From positions 29,719,020 through 29,783,019 of the forward strand of contig NC_080546.1 in NCBI RefSeq assembly GCF_028640845.1: 64,000 nucleotides of DNA, written 5' to 3'. Every line of letters begins with the position of its first letter. Position 1 is the stretch's first letter. The notes below the pieces were generated by a model. That model ran no database searches. It was not told where the DNA came from and worked only from the letters and a program-made list of their open reading frames with translations. Below are positions 11,081-22,726 of the stretch, in pieces. A program made the position numbers and the translations under genes. The stretch is from Ahaetulla prasina. Its lineage: Eukaryota > Chordata > Lepidosauria > Squamata > Colubridae.

Positions 11081-13499
11081 TATTAATCACTGTCCATTTT
11101 GAATAAACAGCAGAAGGAGGAAACTTTAGAGTTCACAAGATTGATACTACATGGAACAAATCTGTAACTGAATCCACATGCTCTGCTTCAGATTGTGCAG
11201 CACACTGCAGATATACAGTGACTGCATACAGTATATCACTGCAATCGGCCTGCAAACACACAGGCAGGCCGCTATAGCACCATAGGATGTGCGTCTGTTT
11301 GTATTACTGTACCTTATTCACATTGTACAAAACAAGACATTTGTTTTGGTCATAATTTGTTGAATAAGATATAATACTTTCTGAACTCAAAATAAAAACC
11401 TCCCTGCAACCTGAAAATACGGATGAAGATAGGCAATTTTCCTTTCTCGCTATTATTAACAGAAGATGGGGCTATGGAATGGATGGTGAAAAGCTGCATG
11501 TCAGATATAGCCGTCATATTTGAGATGACAATTGTGAACTTGGCAAAGTTTTACACCTGAAAATAACTAACTTTAGCACCATCATTACTGTTAATCTTAT
11601 TACTTCAGCACTGCATGGAAATGTGCGTTTTTAATCTACTGTTGTTCAGATTTTCAGTAAAAATGAGTAGCCACTGTGAAGACTCTTGAAAGTAAAAAAA
11701 AAAGTTAAATAAACGTTGCATTATATCATTGCCATTCAGAATTGAACAAGCTGTTGCAGATCAGTAAGATTTTTTTCTTTTCTTTTCTTTTCTTTCTTTC
11801 TTTCCTTTTTTTTTTTTTTGTTGATCGCTTACACCCCAGTGCCTATAAGACTGGGGGCCAGTACGTGAGTGGTCATTAGGAAGCACTACTTATGAAAACA
11901 ACCCAGAGTTCCCTTTTAATATGCTGGCTACATACCTTCTAAAGTTTGTTTGCTTTGCAGAGGGGGTTGCCAGTAGCATTGTTTGCTTAAATCCCAGACC
12001 ATTTTAGGAACTGCATACTATAGCAACAAAGATTAGCAATAATGAAAAAGATGTTTCTGCATTAGGTGAATAAAGTATTATAGATAACCCACATTTAGAC
12101 AGTCCATATTAACCAAAAGGTCTATGCTTTGGAAAGTTTCCCTGAAGGGTAAATCACCCCATATTAAGACCTCAAATAAAATATACTTAATGCGGATTAA
12201 ATGAACCTGCTTGGTATTGAGCCAGTCTTAACCTTGTTTGAAGAAGAGTTAAATATAACATGTTCATGGCACTTTTGATCAGTGTCAAACTGACTGAATA
12301 TAATCTTAAAATGGAATGGCTAATTTAGATTAGTACGGATTAAATGCTTTAATAAGGGAGCAGTAACCTTCCCAATAGACAAATAATTAAATTACTGAAT
12401 GTGCATTAAATATCCATTGTTTAACCCACCAGAGCTAATTAACCTTGTAAAAAAATACACATTTGACTTTTTTCCCCCAAGTCTACAGTAAGTAGGCAAG
12501 AAACAGCTACGGTAACTCATACAGGGAAATATTAATATCAGGGAAAATTACATTTTTAAAAACTCTGCTAAACTATTCGAGATTAGAAGAAGCACTATGT
12601 TTCACAATGACTTCAGCAGAAATGTTCTTCTGACAAACAATAAAACAATGAGGCTTTAATTCTCACTCTTACTAAGAAGGATCCTCCTATTTGCTACCTG
12701 TGGGTGGTCATTAGCACATGACTGCTATATATGTCAAAGCCAAGAGGGTGCTATATAATGCAGCATTGAGCTAGGACCAAACACCTCTAGAGTTATAAAC
12801 ACAATAACTGACAGTAGTTGCAAAAGCAAGGACTACTGTAAGTGAGACTCTACATTCAATACGCCACCAACAAAACACCCAACAAAACTCCTTTGCTCTG
12901 AATGAAATGAATAGAGTTAGCTATTATTCTAGTCTATGGGACAGGTTAATATCATTTGCATTCAGTAACTTGGTGCTATATTTGCTTGCAGTGATGGGAG
13001 TTGTATTCTAGTGCCCCTAGAGAGCATTAAGATGAAGAATGCTGCTTTAATCATGGCATTGTTTGATTGTTTTGTATTGATTATACCTTTTGATTTATTG
13101 TACCTGGCAGCCTTCTGAGGAAGAGTGATGCATAGGCTCCCTAAATTAACGTATCAGCTGCGAACTGTTGATGACTTCTGCAAAAGAAAACCAGGCTGTC
13201 ATATTCTGATATTTGTTGGAGGACTTAATTGTACTTTTAAAATTATCTTGTCAATTGGAAAATTCATCAGAAGTTACTGTATTTGCCTATGAGCTATAAG
13301 GAGTGTCATTAGCCACAGCGTCCCCATGGAAAGGGAAGGCGGGAGATCCTGACCATGTCTAACATAGGCATTTGGGATCGTGGTTCTGATCCTAACACGA
13401 ACATTGGACGGTTTCAATATTATGGGTTTTTTTCTCTCTTTTATTCTGGAAGTGACGGTTTAAAATAGAAAGGCGATGGAAGTCATTCTCTTTGATTAG
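11081..13499. other. AT-rich single-copy DNA with candidate conserved element
   Basis: No gene or recognisable transposon, apart from a pyrimidine tract at 11768-11819. The part 12080-12440 is rich in TAAT/ATTA core motifs. It has two copies of GGATTAAATG (12194-12203 and 12337-12346), each holding the bicoid/PITX core GGATTA. This resembles an ancient non-coding regulatory element, but conservation cannot be tested here. Confidence 0.35.
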
Positions 13500-16048
13500 A
13501 ACACGGAGGCTAAATCAGTACCAAATATAGGCGGGTGCCCGCAAATGCAGAAGACTTTCCGTCCATTCTTAGCCTAGTGGGTGGCCCTTACTTTGACCCC
13601 GGGCACCTGGCGGTCAGGAAGACAGACTAGCTCAACAGAGGATGGGTCTTTTTAAAAAGCTCCCTTTTTTTGTGATCCATTTTTCAAACTTGGGCGGCTG
13701 CATGCTTGAAATAAAAGGGCGAGGTGTCCAGAAACAAGCGGGGAGGAACCCTTTGTGGCGATGGGGTCGAATTGGGAGGCACCATGGGGTTTGGTTGAGC
13801 TTTTCTTCCAACAAGACGCGGGGGCGCTTGAGCGGGATGCGACTCGCAGGCGGGACGGCCGGCTCTTAAACTCGGGGGCTGTTTAGGATTGGAAACGCGT
13901 TTTTCTCGGGCAATCGGGGGAGAGGGGAGAGAGGCGGCCCGTCAAGCCGGCCCTGGAGAGAGAGAGGGAGAGAGAGAGAGGGAGGGAGGGAGAACGAGTA
14001 AGAGTGTTGCGGGCAGTGGGAGAATGAATGCTACGGTTGCTCCTTCGTCTACGGCTTATTCCGTGGCAAAGACGAGATGAATCTGTGAGCTCCTTGGGGA
14101 TTACAGCCCTGTTCTCTCGTGGGAGCCTAGACTCATCCCTAATGTGGAGGGGGGGGGGAGAGAAGGGACGTTTACAATTGTTTTCGGTTCGATGAAAGTA
14201 GCCTGGGTTTCCCCCAGATAAGAAGCGCGCAAGGGTTGCGCTCCAAGTCTATTCATTCGCGAAGTCATTTTGTAAGGCAGTCCGGAGACAAGTTCATAAA
14301 AATAAAACTGCCACTTATTCATCGTCTAGTAGTTGTCCTTCTGCAGTAACGTAAACCGTCCTTCCTACCGTCCCAATCGTCAAGCTGCAGGTGGAGTTCC
14401 GCTCCGAATACATTCGATTCGATCTTATACATTCCTGCTCCGTGGTAAAGGACGGCATCGGCGTCCCTCCTGGGCATATTACAATTTGTGCTGGTGTGGG
14501 GAATGGCGCGGGAGAAAAAGAAAATCCCTCTTCTGAACCCCGCGCAGGATGATTGGTAAATAAATGGAATAGAACTGGCCTCCCAGTCGCTTTATTCTTT
14601 TATTCGGCTGAAAGTAAACTACGTGGATTAGAGTAAAGCAGTAAACGTTATAGTATTAGGTCTTCCCCATTAACACGGATTAAAGCACCTTTGGGACAAC
14701 CATGACCTGGATGACTGAGAATCTCTACCGACTTTTAGCTATGCAATTTGGGATGGACCACCCTTTGAATGGTGTGGGAGTAGGAATGGATTTCGAGAGG
14801 GGAAAAAAATTGCAGACTACAGGAACCAGGACCACCACTCAGGTGACCCCGAGGACACAGATAAACCTCCAAGTGCTTCAACGACCCTCTAAAAGGAGAC
14901 AAATAACCAACTGGAAGGAATATAAACCCTTCCATTCGCCCACGGTTCTGTCAGAGTTGAAGAAGCTTCTTGGATGAGAAGCGAAAGGTCTTCAAAAGAA
15001 AACAAACAAACAAGAAACTCCAGTTGCCTGCGGGGAAACCAGGGAACATGTTGCTGTATATAAACATTTTCCACAAAGGCATTGATTTTTAATGCGTTTG
15101 TATCGCTTTAATATTTTAGGGTGTTCTCATCTAGAAATATGATATTAGAGCTGTTCCGAAGAAAATGACTGGACGCTTGTCCCAGAAAAGCAAGGGATAT
15201 CTTCAGTTTCGGAGCCGGCGGACGGAGGAACCGTATCGTTGCAAAGAAGCATCCGGCGATGCAGATTTTCCCTCTTGCGTGACTTCCAAGTCTCGCCAGC
15301 ATCCTCAGCCAAGACGTCTTCTTCTGGCTGTGCAGGCTGTGAGTTGTAGTTGACTACTGCTGGCTCTTGAGATGCCCGACGAAGGAGCAGCCTGGATCTC
15401 CCCTTCCGTTCTCCGCGTTGTTTCGAGATGGAGATAGAGTTCCCCCCCCCCCACCGCCTTCCCGGCCACGCGAAAGTCCCAGCGAGGTTCTTGTTCTTTA
15501 CGGGGGTAAATATTTAGTGGTAACATAAGAAGTCAAGTCGAAAGGCTTAAGTGCATGCCAGGATTTACAAAGCCATTTTATGGGGATTTTTTTACAAGGA
15601 TTGGAAAGATTATTCATTTTTATCTGTCATATTTTACACCGCCATGAGGCTCCCGAGTGGTTAATGTTCAACAGAAGATAGAAGGAGAAGGGAGTCGGCC
15701 TCCTTGATGGTGGGGCAGTTTTTCTTTTGGAGAAAGGAGTTCAATTAGAGGGCGCAAATTCGACTCCTGAAGCCCCCGCCCCGGGCTTGCTCAGCCTTTG
15801 CTTGAGTTCACACACCATCGCTTAAACCCGAGTTCACAAACCGCCCGGATTCTTTCCACAAGACGTGAGGAAGAAACCCACTCACGATGATGTCACGATT
15901 TAAACCGATAGCTCGCCTAATACTCTTAAGACAAAAGTGGCTGTGTTCCAATGAAGCCGTCGCTCCGTGTTAACCGTGGTTTACTAAATGAACCCGATAT
16001 GGTGAAAGAGGGGGGTTGCTCATTTAACTAATTTACAAAAGATTAGAT
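13500..16048. other. GC-elevated, CpG-bearing block, no gene recognised
   Basis: CpG dinucleotides are frequent, especially at 13720-14100 and 15150-15500, unlike neighbouring DNA where they are rare. There is a short (GA)n stretch at 13955-13995. ORFs up to 91 codons show no domain. It could be a regulatory CpG block of the PITX2 neighbourhood or the promoter of an unrecognised non-coding transcript. Confidence 0.35.
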
Positions 16049-16312
16049 CAGCGGTGAAATCCAATTTTTTTACTACCGGTTCTGTGGGCGTGGCAGGGTA
16101 AGGATACTGCAAAATTTCCATTCCCACCCAGCGGAAGGATACTGTAAAATCCCCATTCCCTCTCCACTCCTGGGACAAGGATATTGCAAAAACTCCATTC
16201 TCATCCAACTCTGGGGCCAGCCAGAGGTGGTATTTGCCGGTTCTCCGAATTACTCAAAATTTCCACTACCGGTTCTCCAGAACCTGTCAGAACCTGCTGG
16301 ATTTCACCGCTG
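16049..16312. mobile_element. hAT-type MITE (family 3), perfect 8-bp TSD
   Basis: The inverted ends are CAGCGGTGAAATCC and GGATTTCACCGCTG. The element is flanked by GATTAGAT on both sides (16041-16048 and 16313-16320). Internal blocks contain 'accggttct' and three related 'ggatactgcaaaat' units. A degraded relative lies at 23182-23400. Confidence 0.85.
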
Positions 16313-16320
16313 GATTAGAT

Positions 16321-17154
16321 TAACACAACATGACCGCGTGATGTGTGGCTTGGCACGTCCTGTGAATGCAGTCTGATTTGTAAATTCATGTTTCAGGGTA
16401 AACCGCACAGCCTAAAAGAAATTCTAATTCTAATTCTAAAAGGTGATTATTTTTGTAACTTGGGGTGGAGAAACTTTTTCCAGGTTCTTGGACTACAGTC
16501 CTGTCTGCATCTGCGGAAAACAAATTCCATTGGATTTTCTCTCCCTGAGCAAATGTACCCCCCCCAAAAAAACCCACACAAAAACAAAAAAACCGGACCC
16601 TGAGGAATTTATATATTCAGTCTATCACCTTTGTTCAACTTTAATATACAGCGGCTTCAGCTGGTGTTTCTCTTCTGGATTTGCAGCCCAAATCCCTAAA
16701 ATGTCCTGGTCTTCAGATCCCAAATCCCGCACAGGGACAATGGAGTTTCTGGGATGTAGAGACTGGCTGTCCCCATTTCAATTGCCTTTCTAGTTTGCTT
16801 CCAGGGAAGGAGGAAAGAAAAATTTCCCTGGCTCTTCTCTTCTTTTATTTCAATAACATTGACATCATGTTAGAACCTGTAGTCGATCTAAATTAACCCT
16901 CGTTCTTAGCACCACGGGATCCTAGTTGCTTAAGGTGTTGAACCAAAACCAGGAAAACCGGCACTAGGACCCAGAAGTCCAATTCACCTTGGGAAGTTCA
17001 ACTGGATGACTTACTGTAAGTCTTCATGTGATAGTTATTATAGGAAAAGAGTGGAGGTGAGACATAAACCTAACACATAAATAAATAAATAAATGCATTC
17101 CTGAGAGATCCTATTAAATTCTCTGAGGTCCATTTCTAAGGAAATACGATATAG
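16321..17154. other. Intergenic, nothing recognised
   Basis: Single-copy-looking DNA with ORFs up to 116 codons that lack any recognisable family. A short (AATA)n run occurs at 17078-17094. Confidence 0.45.
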
Positions 17155-17277
17155 CAGAGGTCTTCAAACTTGGCAGCTTTAAGACTTGTGGACGTCAATT
17201 CCCAGAATTCTGCTGGCTGGAGAATTCTGGGAATTGAAGTCCACAAGTCTTAAAGCAGCCAAGTTTGAAGACCTCTG
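17155..17277. mobile_element. Palindromic hAT-type MITE (family 1), 8-bp TSD
   Basis: The element is an almost perfect long palindrome. The left arm is CAGAGGTCTTCAAACTTGGC onward, and the right arm is its reverse complement. The turn lies around 'ctgctggctgg'. The flanks CGATATAG and CAATATAG (17147-17154 and 17278-17285) differ at one base. It has no coding capacity. Confidence 0.85.
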
Positions 17278-17755
17278 CAATATAGGATTGAATAAATCCT
17301 TTCAGGATTCTAGCCCCACATTACAAATGCTTACTGTAAAGTAAGCATCTGCACACTTTTGTTTATTTCTAAACAATTGCTGCTTTACACTGCCACATAA
17401 AAATTTCTATTGCTTCTGGCTTAGAGTGGGTGGGTGAGTTCTCTAGGAAAGTGCTTGAGTAAAATAAGCCTGAATTCCAGATCCATTTAAGAAAATGTGC
17501 CAAGTAAATAACATTAGACTTTGGCTTACTGGTATTAGGACACATAAGTCACGGATTTTCTGGAATTAAACTATTCCCCAGACTCAGCTCTCCACTTCTG
17601 AGGTAATACTATATGCCACAGCAAAGCAATAAAGGACATAATATCGCCTTCAATTCTGATGCTCAGATCTCTTTTCCATTGAACGTGAAGTGCACAAGAG
17701 GGCCTGCAGGGGGCAGCTATTTCTGGTTACTGATGCAAAGTCCAGCTAGATTCTA
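17278..17755. other. Intergenic, nothing recognised
   Basis: No repeat or gene is recognised. A CTCF-like GC-rich core, 'ctgcagggggcagc', lies at 17704-17717. Confidence 0.4.
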
Positions 17756-17956
17756 CAGGGGTTGCCATCCGGGTGTGCGAAAGGATATTCCAGGGGGTGA
17801 GAAAACTTGGGTTTAGGAGTTTCAAAATTGTAGTGTATATGCATAATTATAATTATTTACTTTTGTTAAGGGGTGCGAGAATATATCAGAAGCATTCTAG
17901 GGGTATAGAACCCTAGGTATAGAAAAGTGGGGTATAGAAAAATTTGGGAACCCCTG
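17756..17956. mobile_element. Possible hAT-like repeat
   Basis: The ends CAGGGGTTGCC and GGGAACCCCTG are short inverted repeats of hAT type. Flanking octamers agree at only about half of positions, so the boundaries or the call may be wrong. Confidence 0.35.
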
Positions 17957-17967
17957 AGCTGGAAGAT

Positions 17968-18050
17968 TGCATCTAGACAATCTTAGCTGATCTCCAACAG
18001 TTAAGCAAGGCTGGACATAGCTAGTGCTTGGATGGGAGACCACTAAGAAA
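17968..18050 (+). pseudogene. 5S rRNA-derived sequence (pseudogene or 5S-type SINE head)
   Basis: The stretch contains 'tgatctcc', 'agttaagcaagg' and 'gcttggatgggagaccac'. These align in order with the internal promoter half of vertebrate 5S rRNA (box A, intermediate element, box C). The 3' part of 5S is lost where an inverted LINE with an AATAG tail begins at about 18063. The divergence is too great for a functional gene. 5S-derived SINEs are known in squamates and would also explain it. Confidence 0.6.
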
Positions 18051-18062
18051 TCTCAAAATTCT

Positions 18063-18545
18063 TAGAGAAATAGAATAGAATAGAATAGAATAGAATAGAA
18101 TAGAATAGAATAGAATAGAATAGAATAGATTTTTTTTGTTGGACAAGTGTGTTTGGACACACAAGGAATTTGTCTTGGTGCATAGGCTCTCAGTGTACAT
18201 AAAAGAAAAGATACGTTCATCAAGAATCATAAGGTACAACACTTAATGATAGTCATTGGGTACAAATAAGCAATCAGGAAACAATCACTATCAATATAAA
18301 TTGTATGGATACAAGCAACAAAGTTACAGTCATGGATTCATAATTGGAAGGAGATGGGTGATGGGAACAATGAGAAGATTAATAGTAGTGCAGATTTAGT
18401 AAATAGTTTGACAGTGTTGAGGGAATTATTTGTTTAGCAGAGTGATGGCGTTCTGGAGAAAACTGTTCTTGTGTCTAGTAGTTCTGATGTGCAGTGCTCT
18501 ATAGTGTTGTTTTGAGGGTAGGAGTTGAAACAGTTTATGTTAGAT
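18063..18545 (-). mobile_element. CR1/L3-type snake LINE 3' end with (AATAG)n tail (family 2)
   Basis: The minus strand reads the same 3' UTR as the plus-strand copy at 44810-45347. Shared markers include a phrase about dependence on 'tgtgtccaaacacacttg', 'acaaattccttgtgtg' and 'gtacaacacttaatgatag'. It ends in 12-13 units of AGAAT (18066-18129). LINEs of this kind with pentamer tails are reported from snake genomes. Confidence 0.75.
18066..18129 (+). repeat. (AGAAT)n microsatellite at LINE 3' end
   Basis: About twelve uninterrupted AGAAT units sit exactly at the 3' end of the inverted LINE, so the array was seeded by or with the insertion. Confidence 0.95.
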
Positions 18546-19802
18546 TCAGAAATTGAAAAACATCCCCCAGGAACAAATTGACTGACCAGTATTAAGAACA
18601 GAAAATACAACAAAACCACAAGCATGTGTATAAAGAGACTTGACAAATGCAGATTCAAAAAGGAACAACATAATCTTATTAAGTTCTGGAAGCAGTCTTT
18701 CTGTTCCAGTTATAGGTCTCCAATTCCTACCAGACACAAAGGAATGGCTTGTTTTCATAACCTTGAACCAGATCCATTGTTGTGGTTTATACTTTCCCCA
18801 TCTTAGGTAACCCCATCAGTTCAAGTTTCTATTGGACCACGAAGCTTAGTTGGACCCAAGAACTAAGTTGGGATCGCTCCTCTAGTGTCATGTAGCATCC
18901 TAACCTTGTGGGAGTCAAGTAATGTTGATTTTTTTTACTGGCTTCCAATTAAAATAAAAACCAGCATAGAGTCACAGCTAAACAACCACCTAAACATGAT
19001 TTGCTCTGAAGTTTTGCTTCCTTGTTTGTAAAAGGACTGTGGCTTGAACCATAACACCCACCCCCACCATTCCAGTATACTGAGTTTGCAAATTTGGACG
19101 ATAAGCTCACTTTTCCCCTCCCTCTCCTCCCAAAGCTTTCGGCACTGCTATTGAAAAATCACGGAGAGGAAGGGATCAAATCAGACAACCATAGAAAAAG
19201 GCCTGTCTGCTGAGAGTCAAAATGAGCTAGTTGACAGAGACTGCCTGCCTTGGCACAATCCACTATGCCTCAGAGTAATCAAGTAGCTGAGCATAGTCTA
19301 GCCTCAGGGTTGTGCGAACACAGCCTGCCTGGTTACTCTAGAGTTTTGCCAACCTAAAAATTAGGGTTAATTGAGGAAACTGTTTTAGTTCACCAAGAAG
19401 AAATGTGTGGGGTGCAGATAGGCAAAGGATGTAAGACACCGCCCTGCCCTGCCCTACCCTACCTTGCCCTGCCCTGCCCCCCTTCTTTCCAAACAGAGCC
19501 AGCTAGAAAACCTAGTTTCACACTGAATAAACCACCTGCTCTTCCATTTCTCTTTCTTTCTACAAACTCTGCTCAGAGCACAAGGGAATATATGCAGGCA
19601 AAATATCTAGAGGACTTTGGATGGCACTTCTTTGTAAGAATCTGCAGAATTCAAACCTCACTTCCCAGATCTGAAGGAGATTAATTGTCTTATACTTTCA
19701 GATTCACCACAGGACCAGGAATGCTTCAGGCCTGGAAGGTTGCCACCCTACAGGAACTAAGTGTTAGAGGAAGAAGAATGAATGCCTGTGTCTATGCATG
19801 CA

Positions 19803-19807
<5 letters not shown>
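18546..19807. other. Intergenic, single-copy-looking, with a short (CCCTG)n run
   Basis: No gene is recognised. 19440-19480 is a CCCTG/CCCTA minisatellite-like stretch. The rest has no identifiable feature. Confidence 0.45.
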
Positions 19808-19881
<74 letters not shown>

Positions 19882-20208
19882 GGAGGGGAGGGAGGGGGAG
19901 GGGAGACAGAGACAAAGAGAAAAGAAAGAGAGAAAGAGAGGGGAAAGAGAGAAAGAGAAGGAGGGGGAGGGGGAGAAAGAGACAGGGCAGAGAGAGGGAA
20001 AGAGGGAGAGAGAGAAAGTGAGAGAGAAAGAGAGAAAGAGAGGGAGGAAGGGAGGGAGGGGGGAAGGAGGGAAGAGAGAGAAAGAGAAAGAGAAGAAGGG
20101 GGAGAAAGAGACAGGGGAGGGAGAGAGAGGGGGAAAGAGAAAGAGAGGGAGAAAGAGAGAGGGAAAGAGAGGGAGAGGGAGAGGGAGAAAGAGGGGGAGG
20201 GTACAGAG
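19808..20208 (+). repeat. (CT)n-(GT)n followed by about 335-bp purine tract
   Basis: About 20 CT units (19808-19848) are followed by about 12 GT units (19849-19872). A nearly pure A/G strand then runs to about 20208. The low complexity keeps frames open on both strands, producing Arg/Glu/Gly-rich or Ser/Leu/Pro-rich pseudo-ORFs of 145-220 codons. These are not genes. Confidence 0.95.
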
Positions 20209-20607
20209 AAAAAGCTGGGAATTTTACCCCGATGAAGTACCCAGGATTTTAACAACAAATCTTTGAACAGCTTCCCCAAACTTACTGACCACCTGTCTGT
20301 TTGGACAACCAGTCCCAGGACACTCAGCCAGTTGGATAAATGCAAGCTGGAAATTTGGGGAAATGGATTCCTAGTTCTTTTGGAATGTTTAAGGTAAACA
20401 CAAGGCTCCCTAGGCCTACACTCCATACAAGGTGGCTTCCCAGCTGCAGCAAGTCGATGCTGTCAGCTTTGCTCATGGGAAGGCTAGGAAGAAGACCAGA
20501 GGGGAAGGATCTGTCCCAAAGAACTGAACTTGGAAGTTGGGAGGAGGAGGAGGAGGTATCTCTTGTAAGGGTAGCAGTGAGATTGTTATACATTAGTTAT
20601 AAGGTAT
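20209..20607. other. Intergenic, nothing recognised
   Basis: Single-copy-looking. A short (GGA)n run lies at 20540-20556. Confidence 0.4.
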
Positions 20608-20680
20608 ATCCCTGTAGCTCTGTAGGAAAGTTCACGCCTTTCATGAAAAAAAAAGCTCAGATTGAGTCCCTGCCAATTTT
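20608..20680 (+). mobile_element. Fragment of tRNA-derived SINE
   Basis: The order 'gtagctctgtaggaaag', 'cctttcatg', 'cagattgagtccctgcc' matches the A-box and B-box layout of a tRNA-headed SINE, with an A-run inserted in the middle. It is short and degraded. Confidence 0.45.
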
Positions 20681-20810
20681 TGGCAGGGCTTTGGAAAGTC
20701 CTCCATTTAACACCCCTAAAGAACAGCAGACTGGGTTCAAATGGTGGGCAAAGACACACACCAGCTTAACAGTGCCCTGGAGATAGCAGCCATAGTTACA
20801 TGGTTTAATG

Positions 20811-20945
20811 CAGGGGTCTCCAACCTTGGCAACTTTAAGACTTGTGGACTTCAACTCCCAGAGTTCCTCAGCCAGCCCTGCTGGCTGAGGAACTCTGGGA
20901 GTTGAAGTCCACAAGTCTTAAAGTTGCCAAGGTTGGAGACCCTTG
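20811..20945. mobile_element. Palindromic hAT-type MITE (family 1), 8-bp TSD
   Basis: Begins CAGGGGTCTCCAACCTTGGC and is a near-perfect palindrome around 'agccctgctggct'. The flanks GTTTAATG (20803-20810) and GTCTAATG (20946-20953) differ at one base. It is non-coding. Confidence 0.9.
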
Positions 20946-20953
20946 GTCTAATG

Positions 20954-21599
20954 GCTCTCATTTATTCCAAACAGCAACTTTGGGATCACTGTGAGCACAA
21001 AACTATAGGACCGATGCATATTGTGAAAGGGTGCTGTATTCTGGGATCTTTATTGTGTCTACTCAAAGGGGAATCTCATGAAACTCAACTGTTCAGTGTG
21101 GATCTGTATGATACCATGTTCTACAACTGCGTAAGTCCCAGATGCTTCTTCCATCACAGCCAAAGACCACCCTGGCCAAGGAAGTTATGAGTTTAAAAAA
21201 TAATGTTTCATTCAAATCTGCTCAGAAATCAACTGCTAAAATTGAAGTCAGGAAATAAATCTTGAATTCAGTTAAAAAAAAAAAGTATATTGACCTACTA
21301 AGTGACTGAGATGAGAATGCCCAATTAACTTCTTGGGCATAATAATATTTTAGTTTTCCTGTCTGATTGGCTAGAGCAGTGTCTAATAAATTGTCTAATA
21401 GTTTCTGAAAGTACTCAAGAACTTGGCCAGATAACTTGAAGTTTTGCATCCCATCCTGGCTCCGTAACCTGCAATAGCTACAACTTCTTAATGTTTCTTC
21501 ATAGCTTACGAAGCCTGGAAATTTCCAGGCTTTCTATTGGTCCAACACCAAAGCTGCAGTATGGAACCAGAGGGCAGTTTCATTTAAGCTGAGCCTGGC
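20954..21599. other. Intergenic, nothing recognised
   Basis: Single-copy-looking sequence with no recognised feature. Confidence 0.4.
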
Positions 21600-22162
21600 A
21601 AAGTTCTTTTTATTTCAAATTAAATCAGCGTGTCCAGAAATATTTCACAAGAAGAGTCCTCCACTCCTCTGCTCGCAACAAAATACCTTTTGCCACCATT
21701 TGAAATTCTGGATTTAGAAAATTTAGAACTGAGTATGACCTGAGCATAGGTCATAAAATCATCTGCTACAATGTCCTTCCTGTCAATGACTACTTCAGCT
21801 TCATCCACAACAATACACGAGCGCACAATAGATTCAAACTTAAAGTGAACTGCTCCAGTCTCGATTGCAGAAAATACGACTTCAGTAACAGAGTTGTTAA
21901 TGCTTGGAATGCACTACCAGACTCCGTGGTCTCATTCCAAAATCCCCAAAACTTTAACCTTAGACTGTCTACTGTTGACCTCACCCCATTCCTAAGAGGT
22001 CTGTAAGGGGCGTGCATAAGAGCACCAGCGTGCCATCCCTGTCCTAATGTTCCCTTTAGTTGTATTCATTTTATGTATTCAATTCATGCTGATACTTATT
22101 TATATTATTTAATATGTATTTGACAAAATAAATAAATATAAATAAATAAATAAATAAATAAA
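21600..22162 (+). mobile_element. CR1/L3-like LINE 3' end (family 1)
   Basis: This holds the C-terminal end of the RT polyprotein ('QKYFTRRVLHSSARNK' in frame near 21625-21675), then the 3' UTR with 'cctaagaggtctgtaagggg', and an (ATAA)n tail at 22127-22162. It matches the inverted copy at 9741-10948. It is truncated and carries stops. Confidence 0.8.
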
Positions 22163-22570
22163 TTAGCAAATTGGGTAGGTCAATTGCCAAAGGAAAATAA
22201 AAGAAGTCTGAGAAAGGTTTAAGATGATGAGAAAGATAAATTTGTATCTTCCTTTTAGCCACTTTAGTCATCTATCAATTAGGACACTATTCTGAGTTCC
22301 AAGAACATTAAATATGAACAAGGAAACTGGTTTTATGTATACTCTCTGGGCTAAAATGTGGTTGCAGCTGCAACACTGGTGAACCAATGTGCTTCAGTGT
22401 GCCTACTCGTTTAGTCGATAGAGTGACAGAGCATATACCAACCTCTTGTTTTATTCACAGTGAAGTTACAATACAGCACATTCTCTGGCCTTTATCCCAG
22501 TGAATAAAAATGGACTTTATCAACTGCATCTTATATTGTAAGAAAACCTCATGTTATCTAAAGCCACCTA
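22163..22570. other. Intergenic, nothing recognised
   Basis: No gene or repeat is recognised. Confidence 0.4.
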
Positions 22571-22726
22571 GCCTGACTAGATAGCTCAGTGGCTAAGACA
22601 CTGCGCTTGTCAATCAGAAAGGTCGGGGTGGTGGTGGTGGTGTTCAAATCCCTAGTCAAGGCCTCCTGCACGAGCAGGGGGTTGGACTAGATGACCTCCC
22701 AGGTCCCTTCCAACTCTGTTACTGTT
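22571..22726 (+). mobile_element. tRNA-derived SINE with CR1 tail
   Basis: The head 'tagctcagtggctaagac' (A box region) and 'gttcaaatccctag' (B box region) form a tRNA-like pol III promoter. The 3' part, 'gagcagggggttggactaga' then 'cccttccaactctgtta', is the CR1 3' end, so the SINE would be mobilised by CR1 machinery. A (GGT)n expansion interrupts the head. Further copies lie at 57121-57250 (minus) and in part at 47408-47516 (minus). Confidence 0.8.

Noticed and set aside
14702..14977. 91-codon ORF starting MTWMTENLYRLL
   Set aside because: It has no recognisable family, no splice context and no repeat similarity. A chance ORF is the simplest reading.
19685..20426. ORFs of 145-220 codons on both strands
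   Set aside because: They are made by the CT/GT/GA tract. The products are low-complexity Arg/Glu/Gly or Ser/Leu/Pro strings with no domain.
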